DNA of 64,000 nt from Flavobacteriales bacterium (lineage in GTDB: Bacteria > Bacteroidota > Bacteroidia > Flavobacteriales_D > Sanyastnellaceae): NCBI GenBank assembly GCA_002863125.1, contig PKEB01000022.1, forward strand, positions 1-64,000. The letters are read 5' to 3'. The notes below the pieces were generated by a model that was not told where the DNA came from, ran no database searches, and worked only from the letters and a program-made list of their open reading frames with translations. A program made the position numbers and the translations under genes. This document shows, piece by piece, positions 7,778 through 17,877 of this stretch. Within the stretch, counting starts at the first letter, position 1; each line of letters starts with the position of its first letter.

Positions 7778-10021
7778 ATGAACGCCTCGACAGCACCGGC
7801 CACGTTGGAACAAGCCCAAGACATGGGTTTGACGGCAGATGAATTCAAAAAAATCGAAGAAATCCTCGGCCGCACGCCGAATTTCACGGAGATGTGCATC
7901 TACTCCGTCATGTGGAGCGAGCACTGTTCGTACAAGAATTCCATCAAGTACCTCAAGACGCTGCCCAAGGAAGGCCCCCACATGCTCGTCAAGGCGGGAG
8001 AGGAAAACGCCGGAATCGTGGACATCGGCGACGGCTTGGGCTGTGCCTTCAAAATTGAATCCCACAACCACCCCTCCGCATTGGAACCCTACCAAGGTGC
8101 GGCAACCGGCGTGGGCGGCATCAACCGGGACATCTTCACTATGGGCGCGCGCCCCATTGCCCAGCTCAACAGCTTGCGGTTCGGGGACCTCGAGAACCCC
8201 CGCACCAAATGGCTTCTCGAGGGCGTTGTGAAGGGCATCGGCGATTACGGCAACAGCTTCGGTGTACCCATCGTCGGCGGCGAGGTCTTTTTCGATCCGT
8301 GTTACCAGGTAAATCCACTGGTGAACGCCATGTCTGTAGGCATCCTCGAAACCGATAAAATCATCAGTGCCACAGCTTCCGGTGTCGGCAACCCCGTATT
8401 CATCGTGGGGTCGGCCACAGGAAAGGACGGCATTCAAGGAGCGTCATTTGCCTCGAAGGACATTACCGCAGAGAGCGCAGAGGATTTGCCAGCCGTGCAG
8501 GTCGGCGATCCGTTCCAAGAAAAGCTACTGCTTGAGGCGACCCTCGAACTCGCCGCAACCGATTCGGTGCGCGGCATGCAGGACATGGGCGCGGCGGGCA
8601 TCACCTGCTCGACCTCGGAAATGTCAGCTGCCGGTGGAGTGGGGATGGATATTGATTTGGACAAAGTGCCGTTGCGCCAGTCGGATATGCAGCCGTTTGA
8701 AATCCTCCTCAGTGAGTCCCAGGAGCGCATGCTTGTGGTGGTGAAAAAGGGCGATGAAGCGGTCGTAGAAGGCATTTTTGACAAGTGGGATTTGCACGCG
8801 GAATGCATTGGTACGGTCACGGAAGGCAACCAGATTCGCTTCTACAAGGACGGCGACTTGGTGGCCGAGGTGCCAGCCGACACCCTCGTACTAGGCGGCG
8901 GCGCCCCAGTTTATGACCGCGAGTACAGCGAGCCAGCGTGGTACGCTGACGCTCAAGCATGGGATGCCTCGTCGGTACCAGTACCATCGATTGAAGAAGC
9001 CAAAGACATTGCCGATCGCCTGATCCAATCCCCCAACATCGCTTCCAAAAAGTGGGTGTGGGAGCAATACGACAGCATGGTGGGCACCATCAACCGCAGC
9101 ACGAACCGACCTTCCGATGCAGGCGTGGTCAGTGTACGCGGCACCAAAAAGGCCTTGGCGCTCACGGTGGATTGTAACGCGCGTTACGTGGAGATGGATC
9201 CTGAGATCGGGACCGCCATCGCAGTCGCCGAAGCCGCCCGCAACATCAGCTGCTCCGGCGGGGTGCCCAGTGCCATCACCAACTGCTTGAACTTCGGCAA
9301 CCCCTACAACCCGGAGGTGTACTGGCAGTTTGTCAAGGCCATCGAAGGCATGGGCCGATCGTGCCGCCACTTCAATACGCCAGTGACCGGTGGAAACGTG
9401 AGCTTCTACAACCAATCGGCTCAGCCCGACGGTTCAGCCGTAGCCGTTTTCCCGACCCCAACCATTGGTATGGTCGGTGTCATCGAGGACCGCGCCAACC
9501 ACATGTCGCTTGATTTCAAAGAGAAGGGAGAGCTGATCTTCTTGCTCGGTGATGTCACCAACTGCATCAACGCTTCGGAATACCTCGCGAGCATCGCAGG
9601 GGTTGACCGGTCGCCCGCTCCTCACTTCAATTTGGAAGCGGAGGGCAAGGTGCAAGGCTGCGTGCAGAAGGCCATCGACCGGGGCTGCATTCGCGCCGCG
9701 CACGACGTGGCCGACGGCGGCTTGTTCGTGAGCTTGCTCGAGATGGCGATGCCGAACGGACTTGGGTTCGACGTGGTCACCGACGATGACATCCGTTTGG
9801 ACGCGTTCTTGTTCGGTGAAGGACAGGGCCGCATCGTGGTGAGCTGCGAAGAAAACCAGCAGGATCGCCTGCTCGATATCATCGAAGAATTCGATGTGCC
9901 GATTGTGCTGCTCGGTCACGTGACCAAAGGCAAAATCGTCGTCGACAACACGCATTTTGGATTCTGCGAAGAGTGGCGAAATACCTTTGATAATGCCTTG
10001 GAAGAGGAGTTGATGGGTTAA
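7778..10021 (+). CDS. purL: Phosphoribosylformylglycinamidine synthase, PurL subunit
   Basis: Fourth step of purine synthesis: converts FGAR to FGAM with ATP and ammonia. The N-terminal signature [11 protein letters not shown] is near residues 45-55 and the Gly-rich FGAM-synthase blocks ([30 protein letters not shown]) follow in order. At 747 residues it is the small, Bacillus-type PurL lacking the glutaminase domain, so separate PurQ and PurS should exist elsewhere; neither is in this window. The start at ATG 7778 is preferred over the TTG at 7757. Confidence 0.95.
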   Translation: MNASTAPATLEQAQDMGLTADEFKKIEEILGRTPNFTEMCIYSVMWSEHCSYKNSIKYLKTLPKEGPHMLVKAGEENAGIVDIGDGLGCAFKIESHNHPSALEPYQGAATGVGGINRDIFTMGARPIAQLNSLRFGDLENPRTKWLLEGVVKGIGDYGNSFGVPIVGGEVFFDPCYQVNPLVNAMSVGILETDKIISATASGVGNPVFIVGSATGKDGIQGASFASKDITAESAEDLPAVQVGDPFQEKLLLEATLELAATDSVRGMQDMGAAGITCSTSEMSAAGGVGMDIDLDKVPLRQSDMQPFEILLSESQERMLVVVKKGDEAVVEGIFDKWDLHAECIGTVTEGNQIRFYKDGDLVAEVPADTLVLGGGAPVYDREYSEPAWYADAQAWDASSVPVPSIEEAKDIADRLIQSPNIASKKWVWEQYDSMVGTINRSTNRPSDAGVVSVRGTKKALALTVDCNARYVEMDPEIGTAIAVAEAARNISCSGGVPSAITNCLNFGNPYNPEVYWQFVKAIEGMGRSCRHFNTPVTGGNVSFYNQSAQPDGSAVAVFPTPTIGMVGVIEDRANHMSLDFKEKGELIFLLGDVTNCINASEYLASIAGVDRSPAPHFNLEAEGKVQGCVQKAIDRGCIRAAHDVADGGLFVSLLEMAMPNGLGFDVVTDDDIRLDAFLFGEGQGRIVVSCEENQQDRLLDIIEEFDVPIVLLGHVTKGKIVVDNTHFGFCEEWRNTFDNALEEELMG

Positions 10022-10079
10022 CTTGGGGCGTGATGTGCACGCAGCATACCATTTCCGAGCAATCCACGTTGATGAACGC

Positions 10080-10880
10080 ATGAAGCAGTGGTTTCGCTAC
10101 ATCTTCAGCCGTTCCTTTCTCCGCACGGCTTTCCGGCTCGGAATCGCGTGGATGGTGCTGTTGGGTGGGTTGTGGATTTATTTGAAGGTGTACACCCAGC
10201 CGGGATCCACGCGGGAAATGCCAGCATTGAAAAGCGCGACATTGCAGGAAGCCTCAGAGCAATTGGCAGCGTTGGGACTCATCCCAGTGCACCTGGACAG
10301 CATCTACAGCCGCAATGGCCGGCCGTTCGAAGTCATCGATCAAGTGCCGCCCGCCGCATCCAAAATCAAGGCTGGCCGTAAAGTTTATTTGACCACGTAC
10401 CGCAGCACACCTCCGTACGAACGACTTGGAATTGAGGAGGGCCAGGACCCCGGCATCGCCCGCATCATCTTGGAGAACAAGGGCTTTGAAGTGGAAGAGG
10501 CATTCGAGCCCAACGTGGCCTTGGTGGGGCGCGTGATTCGGATGGAAGACAAACGTGGCAAGACGCTGTCAGCCGATGATCGACGTCCAAAAGGGACCCG
10601 TGTGGTTTTGATTTCTGGAACAACAATGCGTGAGATGGTGGGCGTGCCGAATGTCAAGGGACTCACGCTGGAGGAGGCGCGAACGGCTTTGCTGGAAGCC
10701 AAATTGAGTGTGGGCCTTGTGGAATTTGCGGAGTCGGTAGAAGACGCGAGCGATTCGGCCCGTGCGAAAGTGCTTGAGCAGCACCTGCTGCCGACGCGAG
10801 ACAAGGCCGTACCGGCTGGAACTGAATTGGATTTATACCTCGGCTTGCGGTGGGATCGGGGAAGAACAGAACAGAATTAA
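10080..10880 (+). CDS. Membrane-anchored PASTA-domain protein
   Basis: Protein of 266 residues with a short basic N-terminus, one membrane span around residues 17-38, and an outside region with three PASTA-like repeats (about 46-107, 108-180 and 184-258; the third contains VPNVKGLTLEEARTALLEA). PASTA domains bind peptidoglycan fragments or act as spacers. Unlike Gram-positive homologues there is no kinase domain. Stand-alone PASTA proteins beside a pseudouridine synthase are familiar in Bacteroidota. The ATG at 10080 is chosen because the upstream in-frame part has no coding character. Confidence 0.85.
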   Translation: MKQWFRYIFSRSFLRTAFRLGIAWMVLLGGLWIYLKVYTQPGSTREMPALKSATLQEASEQLAALGLIPVHLDSIYSRNGRPFEVIDQVPPAASKIKAGRKVYLTTYRSTPPYERLGIEEGQDPGIARIILENKGFEVEEAFEPNVALVGRVIRMEDKRGKTLSADDRRPKGTRVVLISGTTMREMVGVPNVKGLTLEEARTALLEAKLSVGLVEFAESVEDASDSARAKVLEQHLLPTRDKAVPAGTELDLYLGLRWDRGRTEQN

Positions 10881-10883
10881 GGC

Positions 10884-12851
10884 ATGCAAAATTGGAATGA
10901 CAACCGTGCGATGACAGTTTGCTTTTGGAAGCAGCACCTGTTGCTTTTGGGCTTTGCCGCTGCATGGGCGCTGCAGCCCGTGGCTGCTCAAACGCCAGCG
11001 TCAACCCACGAATCCGAACGTGACTTGGTGGCCGTGCCGATGGTGAACGATACCGATGAGGAGCCGCGGCGGCTCCGCGCAGGGGTGCGAGGTGCTGCAT
11101 TGTCGATTCCGTTTTTTGACGACTTTTCGACGCCTTCCATGCCCGGTCCGGGTTACGAAGGCTTCGAAGCGTACCAGCGATGGGAGTCGGGTTCGGCCCG
11201 CATCACGTCCACCTACGCGCTGAACGCGCCAACCATCGGATGTGCGACCTTGGACGGGCTGGACCGGACGGGCTACCCGTACAATTTTGTCGAGGTGAAT
11301 ACGCCTGATTGGGCCGACACCTTGACGTCCATGCCCATCGCGCTCAATGGGTACTTCCCGGAGTCCAACATCCACCTCATGTTCTATGTGCAAGGGGGCG
11401 GAAGGGGCAATGCACCGGATCCGGGCGAAGACGAATTGGTGCTTGAATTCAAATCGGAAGACGACGTGACCGGCGAGGTGATTTGGACGCAGGTGTGGTC
11501 ATCAGACAGTGCGACGACCGAAACGTTTGAACGGGTGTTCGTCGCCGTGGACCAATTCCAATGGCTGGACAATGCATTCCAATTCCGCTTCCGCAACTGG
11601 GGCGCGCTGGCGGGCAACGTAGACCTCTGGCATTTGGACTACATCTTGCTCGACGACCAAATCGATCCGCTGACGTTTGAAGTTCAAAGTGAGGTGGCCA
11701 TCGTGGAACCGGTCAACACATTCTTGCGCGAATACACGCGCATGCCGTGGAACCACTTCACGGCCAACCCGGCGTTTTACATGCGCGACAGCTTGGTGAT
11801 GGAACAGCGCAACCTCAGCACGACCCAGGCGGACAACATCGAAAGCGGATTTTCCATTGCCTTCAATGGAGCGGCGGCAACCTACCCGAGTCCCTTCCAA
11901 AACACCAACGTCTTGCCAGAGGCGCCGTTCACAACACCGATTTACTTGGGCAACAACCCGCAAGGGGAGGATTTTGTCTTCGATACGTCGGTGAGCGATA
12001 CCACGGCGGTGTTTGACGTGGCCGTCTGGCAAAGTTCCATTGGCTTGTTCCACACGGAGAAAGTGGGGGTGCCGGACAACGACAGCATCACCTTCCAGCA
12101 GGTATTCGACATCGACTTTGCCTATGACGACGGCACTGCCGAAAAGGCCTACGCTTTGACGGCTGCCGGCGGAAAAATTGCCATGCGCTATGCGCTGGAA
12201 GTACCGGACACGCTGTTGGGACTGGCCATTCATTTTACCCCGTATTACAACAACGCGGACGCCGAGACCTTCTTGCTGCGTGCTTGGGCAGACAGTTCGG
12301 GTGTGCCCGGTGTCGAACTGGGGGAGAATTACCAATTCCACACCCCGGAGTATTTCACCGATGGGTATGGCGTGTTTGCCTACTATGCATACGACGATCC
12401 CATTCCTGTAGATGGCAACATTCACGTGGGACTTGTCCAAGGCAGTGAGGCGATGCTCAATTTTGGATTGGACAAAAACACCAACGCCAATGCGGGCCAG
12501 CTGCATTACCAACTTGGTCTAGGAGGAGCGTGGTTCAATTCCGACATCGAAGGCACGGTCATGATCCGTCCGGTCATGCGTGCGGACCTGCTGGACAGCT
12601 GGGTGGGCATCGCCGATCAGGATGTTCCACAAACCCTGCGGGTGTTCCCGAATCCGGTGACGGCTGGCACCATGCAGGTGGAAGTCCTTGCGCCGGGCAT
12701 GTGGTGCTTGTTCGACGCCTATGGCCGGCAGCTCCGCAACGGACAATGGATGGCCCCTGGCACCCAAAGCCTCGACGTTGCTGGCCTTGCTAGCGGAACG
12801 TACATTTTGACCACAGCAGAAGGGCAGTTCGCGCGATTTATGGTCGACTGA
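10884..12851 (+). CDS. Secreted protein with T9SS type A sorting domain
   Basis: Exported protein of ~655 residues. A leader ends near QPVAAQ; an internal ATG at 10911 would give a more standard leader. The last ~70 residues are a T9SS C-terminal domain: LRVFPNPVTAGTMQVEV opens it, followed by LFDAYGRQLRNG and the closing strand GTYILTTAEG. The middle looks beta-rich (LDYILLDDQ, choice of many Asp/Trp) and no enzyme motif is recognised. It is cargo for the GldKLMN machine encoded 5 kb downstream. Its stop overlaps the next start (TGATG). Confidence 0.88.
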   Translation: MQNWNDNRAMTVCFWKQHLLLLGFAAAWALQPVAAQTPASTHESERDLVAVPMVNDTDEEPRRLRAGVRGAALSIPFFDDFSTPSMPGPGYEGFEAYQRWESGSARITSTYALNAPTIGCATLDGLDRTGYPYNFVEVNTPDWADTLTSMPIALNGYFPESNIHLMFYVQGGGRGNAPDPGEDELVLEFKSEDDVTGEVIWTQVWSSDSATTETFERVFVAVDQFQWLDNAFQFRFRNWGALAGNVDLWHLDYILLDDQIDPLTFEVQSEVAIVEPVNTFLREYTRMPWNHFTANPAFYMRDSLVMEQRNLSTTQADNIESGFSIAFNGAAATYPSPFQNTNVLPEAPFTTPIYLGNNPQGEDFVFDTSVSDTTAVFDVAVWQSSIGLFHTEKVGVPDNDSITFQQVFDIDFAYDDGTAEKAYALTAAGGKIAMRYALEVPDTLLGLAIHFTPYYNNADAETFLLRAWADSSGVPGVELGENYQFHTPEYFTDGYGVFAYYAYDDPIPVDGNIHVGLVQGSEAMLNFGLDKNTNANAGQLHYQLGLGGAWFNSDIEGTVMIRPVMRADLLDSWVGIADQDVPQTLRVFPNPVTAGTMQVEVLAPGMWCLFDAYGRQLRNGQWMAPGTQSLDVAGLASGTYILTTAEGQFARFMVD

Positions 12852-13924
12852 TGGCAACGGAAATTCACGAAGAAAACGACGGCGCAGAGGAGCTTTTTGA
12901 GCACCACCGCTTGGTGGCCGATGCCGGCCAACAACCGCTGCGCGTCGATAAATTCGTGACCAACTTGATTTCCAAAATGTCGCGGTCGCGGCTACAGGCC
13001 TCCGCCAAGGCCGGCTATGTCCGGGTCAACGGCGAGTCTGTGAAGCCGAATTTCAAGGTCAAATCCGGCGACGTGGTGACCATTGAGTTTCCCAATCCAG
13101 TGCGCACGTTTGAGCTCGTACCTGAAGCCATGGAGCTGGACATTTTGTTCGAAGACGAGCACGTGTTGGTCCTCAACAAACCCGCTGGGCTGGTGGTCCA
13201 CCCCGGTAACGGCAACTACACGGGCACGTTGGTTCACGGAGTCGCCCACCACTTGCTCCAACAAAAGCTGGAGTTGCCGCCTGATACCTCCTCGCCGGAT
13301 TTTGCGGCGGACGAAGCGGCGATTCCGCGGCCGGGGTTGGTGCACCGCCTTGATAAAGACACCACGGGTGTGATGGTCTTGGGCAAAACGGAGGAAGCAA
13401 TGACGGCGTTGAGCATGCAGTTTTTTGAGCGCACGGTGGAGCGGCGCTATACGGCCCTCGTATGGGGAGATCTGGAAACCGACGGCACCATCGAAGGGCA
13501 CATCGGCCGGAACCGCCGGAACCGCAAGATCCAGGCGGTCTATCCAGACGGGGAAGAAGGCAAACACGCGGTGACCCACTATAGCGTGCTTGAGCGGTTG
13601 GGTCCGGTGACCTTAACGGAATGCAAACTCGAGACTGGCCGTACGCACCAGATTCGAGTGCACATGGAACACACGGGACATCCTTTGTTTGGAGATGTTT
13701 CTTATGGTGGCAACCGAGCCGTTAAAGGGGTGCGAGGTGGGAAGTACCAGGCTTTCCTAAACAATTGCTTTGAGCGCCTACCTCGACAGGCTTTGCATGC
13801 GCGCAGCCTTGGATTTACGCATCCAAATACAGGGAAGTGGATGGAATTCGACACGTCGCTGCCCGAGGACATGCAAGAAGTCTTGTCGAAGTGGAAAGCT
13901 TACTTGGGCGGCCTATCGGCCTGA
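12851..13924 (+). CDS. rluD: RluD-family 23S rRNA pseudouridine synthase
   Basis: Isomerises specific uridines of large-subunit rRNA. An N-terminal S4 RNA-binding domain (LRVDKFVTNL through VRVNGESVKPN, about residues 28-75) is followed by the RluA catalytic domain with the signature PGLVHRLDKDTTG, whose Asp is the catalytic residue. At 357 residues it is a normal RluD-type protein. Translationally coupled to the upstream T9SS cargo gene through a one-base TGATG overlap. The exact rRNA site (RluD versus a paralogue) is inferred from family resemblance. Confidence 0.92.
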   Translation: MATEIHEENDGAEELFEHHRLVADAGQQPLRVDKFVTNLISKMSRSRLQASAKAGYVRVNGESVKPNFKVKSGDVVTIEFPNPVRTFELVPEAMELDILFEDEHVLVLNKPAGLVVHPGNGNYTGTLVHGVAHHLLQQKLELPPDTSSPDFAADEAAIPRPGLVHRLDKDTTGVMVLGKTEEAMTALSMQFFERTVERRYTALVWGDLETDGTIEGHIGRNRRNRKIQAVYPDGEEGKHAVTHYSVLERLGPVTLTECKLETGRTHQIRVHMEHTGHPLFGDVSYGGNRAVKGVRGGKYQAFLNNCFERLPRQALHARSLGFTHPNTGKWMEFDTSLPEDMQEVLSKWKAYLGGLSA

Positions 13925-13928
13925 AAAG

Positions 13929-14870
13929 TTACCGACGACGCGAAATGCGATCGAGGGCGCGCTCAAAGGACGAGCGTGTGTCGATGGTGCGTGCCAGCGT
14001 CACCTGAATGGTGCCGTAACTGTCGTTCGTCTCCGGGTTGCCGCGGAAGGTGCCGCCTTCGTTGTACTGGTGATTGTACACGTTGCCCGATGCGGGATCG
14101 TTGATGGCTGCAATGGTGGCCTCATTAGCCTGTGAACTGATGGCCTCCGCCAATGGAGACAGGTAGTCAGGATTGGCGTACATACCCGAGATGTCGTCCA
14201 AGTAGTCGGTGAAGGTTGATCTCCATGACCCTTCAACACCCAAAATCCAGCCGTAACCTAGGCCAAACTCGATGCCCAGACCAACCGGTATCGCGGCGAT
14301 GAGTGACGCATATTCTTCCACTTGGCCTTCAGTCCGTAGCGGTCGAAGGTCGTACCATCGATCCTCCCACTCGTTATTAGGATCGTGGGTAATTTGTGCC
14401 TGGGGATTGTGCATGACACCATAGGCGCCTGTAAAAACGAATCCTTTGACTGAAAGCCTTCCAGGTCTAGCGAAGTTGCGGTTGCCGCTACGGTCTGAAA
14501 TTTGAAAGACCGTGAAGTCCGTACGGAAGCCAAACTCGACCATGCGGTTGCGAAAATTCAGGTTACGGGCTTGTCGAGCGGGATCTTGTGCGTTACGATC
14601 GGCCTGTCGAATGTGCACGTAATTCACCTCACCCGAAATTCGAACGCGGTCGTTTGCAGCATAGCGCAGGAATGCTCCGAAAGTGGGGGAGGTGGTGATT
14701 ATGTCTGTGTCGAGCAGTGACGCGCGTGGCTCATATTTGCCACCAATTTCACCGAGGTAGTTCGCTCCTCCCAGTACGAAACCAGCGGATAACGGGATTT
14801 GCTGAGCGAGGCCAATGCTGGCGCTCATGAGCAGAGCAACGATGGGGATGAAACGCTTCACAATCTGCAT
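13929..14870 (-). CDS. PorG-like / DUF6089 outer-membrane protein
   Basis: Exported ~313-residue protein starting at MQIVKRFIPIVALLM with a leader ending near IGLAQQ. The following sequence has barrel-type strands (SAGFVLGGANYLGEIGGKYE, GAFLRYAANDRVRISGEV, VEFGFRTDFTVFQI). The NYLGE...GG start and overall plan match DUF6089 proteins, a family that I recall includes PorG, a T9SS barrel associated with the PorK/PorN ring. This fits the gldKLMN cluster 3 kb away, but the PorG identity is inference. The ATG at 14888 would add six residues before the leader. Confidence 0.7.
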   Translation of the reverse strand: MQIVKRFIPIVALLMSASIGLAQQIPLSAGFVLGGANYLGEIGGKYEPRASLLDTDIITTSPTFGAFLRYAANDRVRISGEVNYVHIRQADRNAQDPARQARNLNFRNRMVEFGFRTDFTVFQISDRSGNRNFARPGRLSVKGFVFTGAYGVMHNPQAQITHDPNNEWEDRWYDLRPLRTEGQVEEYASLIAAIPVGLGIEFGLGYGWILGVEGSWRSTFTDYLDDISGMYANPDYLSPLAEAISSQANEATIAAINDPASGNVYNHQYNEGGTFRGNPETNDSYGTIQVTLARTIDTRSSFERALDRISRRR

Positions 14871-14964
14871 ACGACGAAAATCCAGCATATGTTGCGAATC
14901 CGGAAGCCAAAAATGACATTAGTGGACCCACTTTTAAACAGTGGTTATTAACAACTTGATGGCT

Positions 14965-16926
14965 TCATTGGCCTGTGTTATCGGTTTTTTCCAGGCGTTC
15001 GCTGGCCTCGGTCCACTTCTCAAAAGCATTGTTTAATTCCTTTTGGATTGCCTCGTATTGGTACGCGAGCTCCGTGAGTTTTTGCCGGTCATTCGGGTCG
15101 ATTTCGGCCATGGCGGCGTCCATATCTTTCAATGCCTGCTCTTTCTCTTGAACCCGGGATTCGTATTTCTTGACCTGGTTCTTCAACTTGCGCTCGTCCC
15201 GTTCGCGCTGCTTGCGCTCTTGGTAGGTTTCCTTCTGTTCAGAAGGTGTTGCCTTGGGTTTGGAGGCGATGGTTTTCGCGACAGTTTCGCCTTTTTTCGA
15301 CTCGTACGCGCGGATGCTCGTAGCGTGTTTTTCGTGCAAGAATTGTTTGATGTCGCCGATGTATTGCTTCAACCCGTTGGGTGTGACCTCGTACACGAGG
15401 TCCGTCAGTCCGGAGAGGAAATCCCGGTCGTGCGAAACGACGATCAACGTCCCGTCAAAGGCCTGTAAGGCGCCTTTGAGGACCTCTTTGGCTTTGATAT
15501 CCAAGTGGTTGGTCGGCTCGTCAAGGATCAGGAGGTTGTAGGGGTGGAGCAACAATTTGCACAACGCAAGCCGTGCTTTCTCTCCCCCGGAGAGGACCTT
15601 GACCTTTTTGTCGACGTCTTCGCCCGAGAACAGGAATGATCCGAGGATGGAACGCAAGCGCTTTCGGATTTCGCCCACAGCTACTTCGTCGAGGGTCTCA
15701 AAAACCGTCAGTTCACCATCCAATTCTTCGGCTTGGTTTTGCGCATAATAACCGATGTCGACGTTGTGCCCGATGGTCAATTCCCCGCCGCTGGTTTCCA
15801 AGCCCATGAAGATGCGGGTGAGTGTCGTCTTTCCCGCGCCGTTCTTTCCGACCAAAGCGACCTTCTGCTGACGGGGTAGGATGAAGTCAAGTTCTTTGAA
15901 GACATGCAGGTCATCGAAGGACTTGCTCAGGTCTTTGGCTTCGATGCTCACCTTACCGGAGCGCGGAGCTGGTGGGAAGCGGAATCGAATCTCCGCTTTG
16001 TCGGCAGCATCCACTTCGATGCGGTCGAGCTTTTCCAGCTTCTTGATCAACGATTGAGCAAAAGCGGCCTTATTTTTTTTCGCGCGAAACTTGTTGATCA
16101 GGACTTCGGTGTCCTCGATGTATTTCTGCTGGTTCTTGTAGGCCTGTTCTTGGCGAGTCCGCTCATCTTCTCGCCAGACTTGGTATTTCGTGTAGCTCGC
16201 TTTGTGGTCGAAGAGCTTGATGGGCGTGACTTCGATGGTGCGCGTGGTCAGGTTGTCCAGAAATGCTCGGTCGTGAGAAATCAGGAGGATGGCGCTTGAG
16301 CTCTGCAGCAGGAATTGCTCCAACCACTCGATGCTTTCGAGGTCCAAGTGGTTCGTCGGCTCATCGAGCAAGAGCAAGTCGGGACTGCGGAGTAAGAGCT
16401 TGGCCAATTCAACGCGCATTTTCCACCCGCCGGAGAACTCGCTCATCGTGCGGGTCATGTCTTTCGCAAGAAAGCCGAGGCCTTGCAGGATACGCTGCAC
16501 CTGTTCTTCCTGCGAAGCTCCTCCGAGGAGGTCGATGCGCTCGTTGGCCGCGGTCAATTCTTCGATGATGCGGCTGTATTCTAGGCTTTCGTAATCAGTG
16601 CGGTTCGTCAGTTCGTTCGAAAGTTCTTCCACCCGCTCTTCCAACCGCTGGGTCTCCGCAAATGCGCTCATGGCTTCCTCCAAGATTGTCGCCTCTTCGT
16701 TGTGTTCCATCTCTTGGGGCAGATAGCCCACTTGAGCCTCTTTAGGCAGCCCTACGGAACCCTCTGATGGCCGCTGGATACCCGCGATGATTTTGAGGAG
16801 GGTGGATTTACCGGCGCCATTCCGACCGACCAATCCTACGCGTTCCCGCTGGCCGATGAACAAATCGATGTGTTCGAACAGGGTTCGCTGTCCAAAATGC
16901 ACGGTGATGTTCGTCAGGCTCAACAT
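14965..16926 (-). CDS. ABC-F family ATPase (ribosome-associated)
   Basis: Soluble protein of 653 residues with two ABC ATPase cassettes and no membrane spans: Walker A GRNGAGKST (near residue 36) and GKNGAGKTT (near 350), signature-type motifs SEFSGGW and LSGGEKARLA, and two LLLDEPTNHLD/LILDEPTNHLD Walker B blocks. The linker after the first cassette is charged and helical, and the C-terminus is a predicted coiled coil (KNQVKKYESRVQEKEQAL). This is the Uup/YdiF/EttA type acting on ribosomes. The start at MLSLTN (16926) is chosen because the open-frame extension to 16974 lies across the gldN terminator. Confidence 0.93.
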   Translation of the reverse strand: MLSLTNITVHFGQRTLFEHIDLFIGQRERVGLVGRNGAGKSTLLKIIAGIQRPSEGSVGLPKEAQVGYLPQEMEHNEEATILEEAMSAFAETQRLEERVEELSNELTNRTDYESLEYSRIIEELTAANERIDLLGGASQEEQVQRILQGLGFLAKDMTRTMSEFSGGWKMRVELAKLLLRSPDLLLLDEPTNHLDLESIEWLEQFLLQSSSAILLISHDRAFLDNLTTRTIEVTPIKLFDHKASYTKYQVWREDERTRQEQAYKNQQKYIEDTEVLINKFRAKKNKAAFAQSLIKKLEKLDRIEVDAADKAEIRFRFPPAPRSGKVSIEAKDLSKSFDDLHVFKELDFILPRQQKVALVGKNGAGKTTLTRIFMGLETSGGELTIGHNVDIGYYAQNQAEELDGELTVFETLDEVAVGEIRKRLRSILGSFLFSGEDVDKKVKVLSGGEKARLALCKLLLHPYNLLILDEPTNHLDIKAKEVLKGALQAFDGTLIVVSHDRDFLSGLTDLVYEVTPNGLKQYIGDIKQFLHEKHATSIRAYESKKGETVAKTIASKPKATPSEQKETYQERKQRERDERKLKNQVKKYESRVQEKEQALKDMDAAMAEIDPNDRQKLTELAYQYEAIQKELNNAFEKWTEASERLEKTDNTGQ

Positions 16927-16955
16927 GGGCTGCAAAGGTCGGTTAGGGAAGGGCC

Positions 16956-16986
16956 AAAAAAAAGCCGGCTCCAAAGGACCGGCTTT
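16956..16986 (-). terminator. Rho-independent terminator after gldN
   Basis: Read on the minus strand, an 8-bp stem AAAGCCGG/CCGGCTTT (16979-16986 with 16961-16968) with a 10-base loop is followed by a T run (16956-16960 plus stem Ts). It closes the porP-gldKLMN unit before the ABC-F gene. Confidence 0.85.
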
Positions 16987-17004
16987 CTTGTAGAAGGGGA
17001 TGTA

Positions 17005-17865
17005 TCAGTAGTGCCAGAGATCGTGCTCCAACAGGAAGAGATCTTCCTTGATGCGTTCTGACTCAGCCAACGCGTCCAACCCACGGGCGTAGGCTGAAAT
17101 GGGGCGGTCGTACACATTGCTCTCTTTCACAATGAAGCTGCTGAAGAATCGTTTCTGAAAAAGGTCTTCATAGGTGCGGCGCTGTGCATCGTTCATGGGA
17201 TTGAACGCGTCTGCATTTGCCAACACATAGCGGCATTCTGGGTAATACAACCAGAATAGGGTTTTAAAGCCCTTGGATATTCCATCTTCATCGAATTCCT
17301 CGATGCGGGGAGCGATGCCTATGATGCGAACGTAGCGTTCGCCGCGTTGGCGGTCCCAAATCCAATCTTCTTTGATTGCGTAGCGTGTAATGGCCGAAGA
17401 TTCCAGCGTCACGGTGCCGATACTGTCAGGGAGCCGTTCGTTGGTAGCCAAATCATACTTCTCAAACCGTACAGTGGGATTCAACAAGGAATCCACTTGG
17501 TTAGGGGACAGCGGGTACCGAAATTCATCATCATCTCCCGCAGGACCTGTGCCATACGCTACCAATGAGCCTTCCACCAACAACGCCGTGCGTAGCACGT
17601 CGAAAAGGTTTTTGCGGTCAGCGATGGGCTTGACAGGGTAGTAATACGGGTGATTGATTTTCTCGCGCAAGTCCATTTCCTGCCAAATGCGCTGGGTATA
17701 CATCACATCGGCTTCACGCAATGCTGGGTAGGGCACAACGCGCTTGGTGATGTTCGACTCTTTGACGTATGCACCGTCAAGCACGTTGGATACTTGAGCG
17801 GTTGCAGGCATCGTCAAGGCGAGGCTCACAAAACAGAGGATAAGGGGTGTTATGAACTTACTCAT
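17005..17865 (-). CDS. gldN: T9SS/gliding protein GldN (PorN)
   Basis: Periplasmic ring component of the type IX secretion system that partners with the lipoprotein GldK. It has a leader (LILCFVSLALTMPATAQ) and the family features SNVLDGAYVKESNI at the mature N-terminus, a VVPYPALREADVMYTQRIW segment, and a C-terminal region with RTYEDLFQKRFFSSFIVKE. The 286-residue length is normal. It starts 12 bases after gldM stops and is the last gene of porP-gldK-gldL-gldM-gldN, ending before a clear terminator. Confidence 0.95.
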   Translation of the reverse strand: MSKFITPLILCFVSLALTMPATAQVSNVLDGAYVKESNITKRVVPYPALREADVMYTQRIWQEMDLREKINHPYYYPVKPIADRKNLFDVLRTALLVEGSLVAYGTGPAGDDDEFRYPLSPNQVDSLLNPTVRFEKYDLATNERLPDSIGTVTLESSAITRYAIKEDWIWDRQRGERYVRIIGIAPRIEEFDEDGISKGFKTLFWLYYPECRYVLANADAFNPMNDAQRRTYEDLFQKRFFSSFIVKESNVYDRPISAYARGLDALAESERIKEDLFLLEHDLWHY

Positions 17866-17877
17866 GGGATGAGGTTG

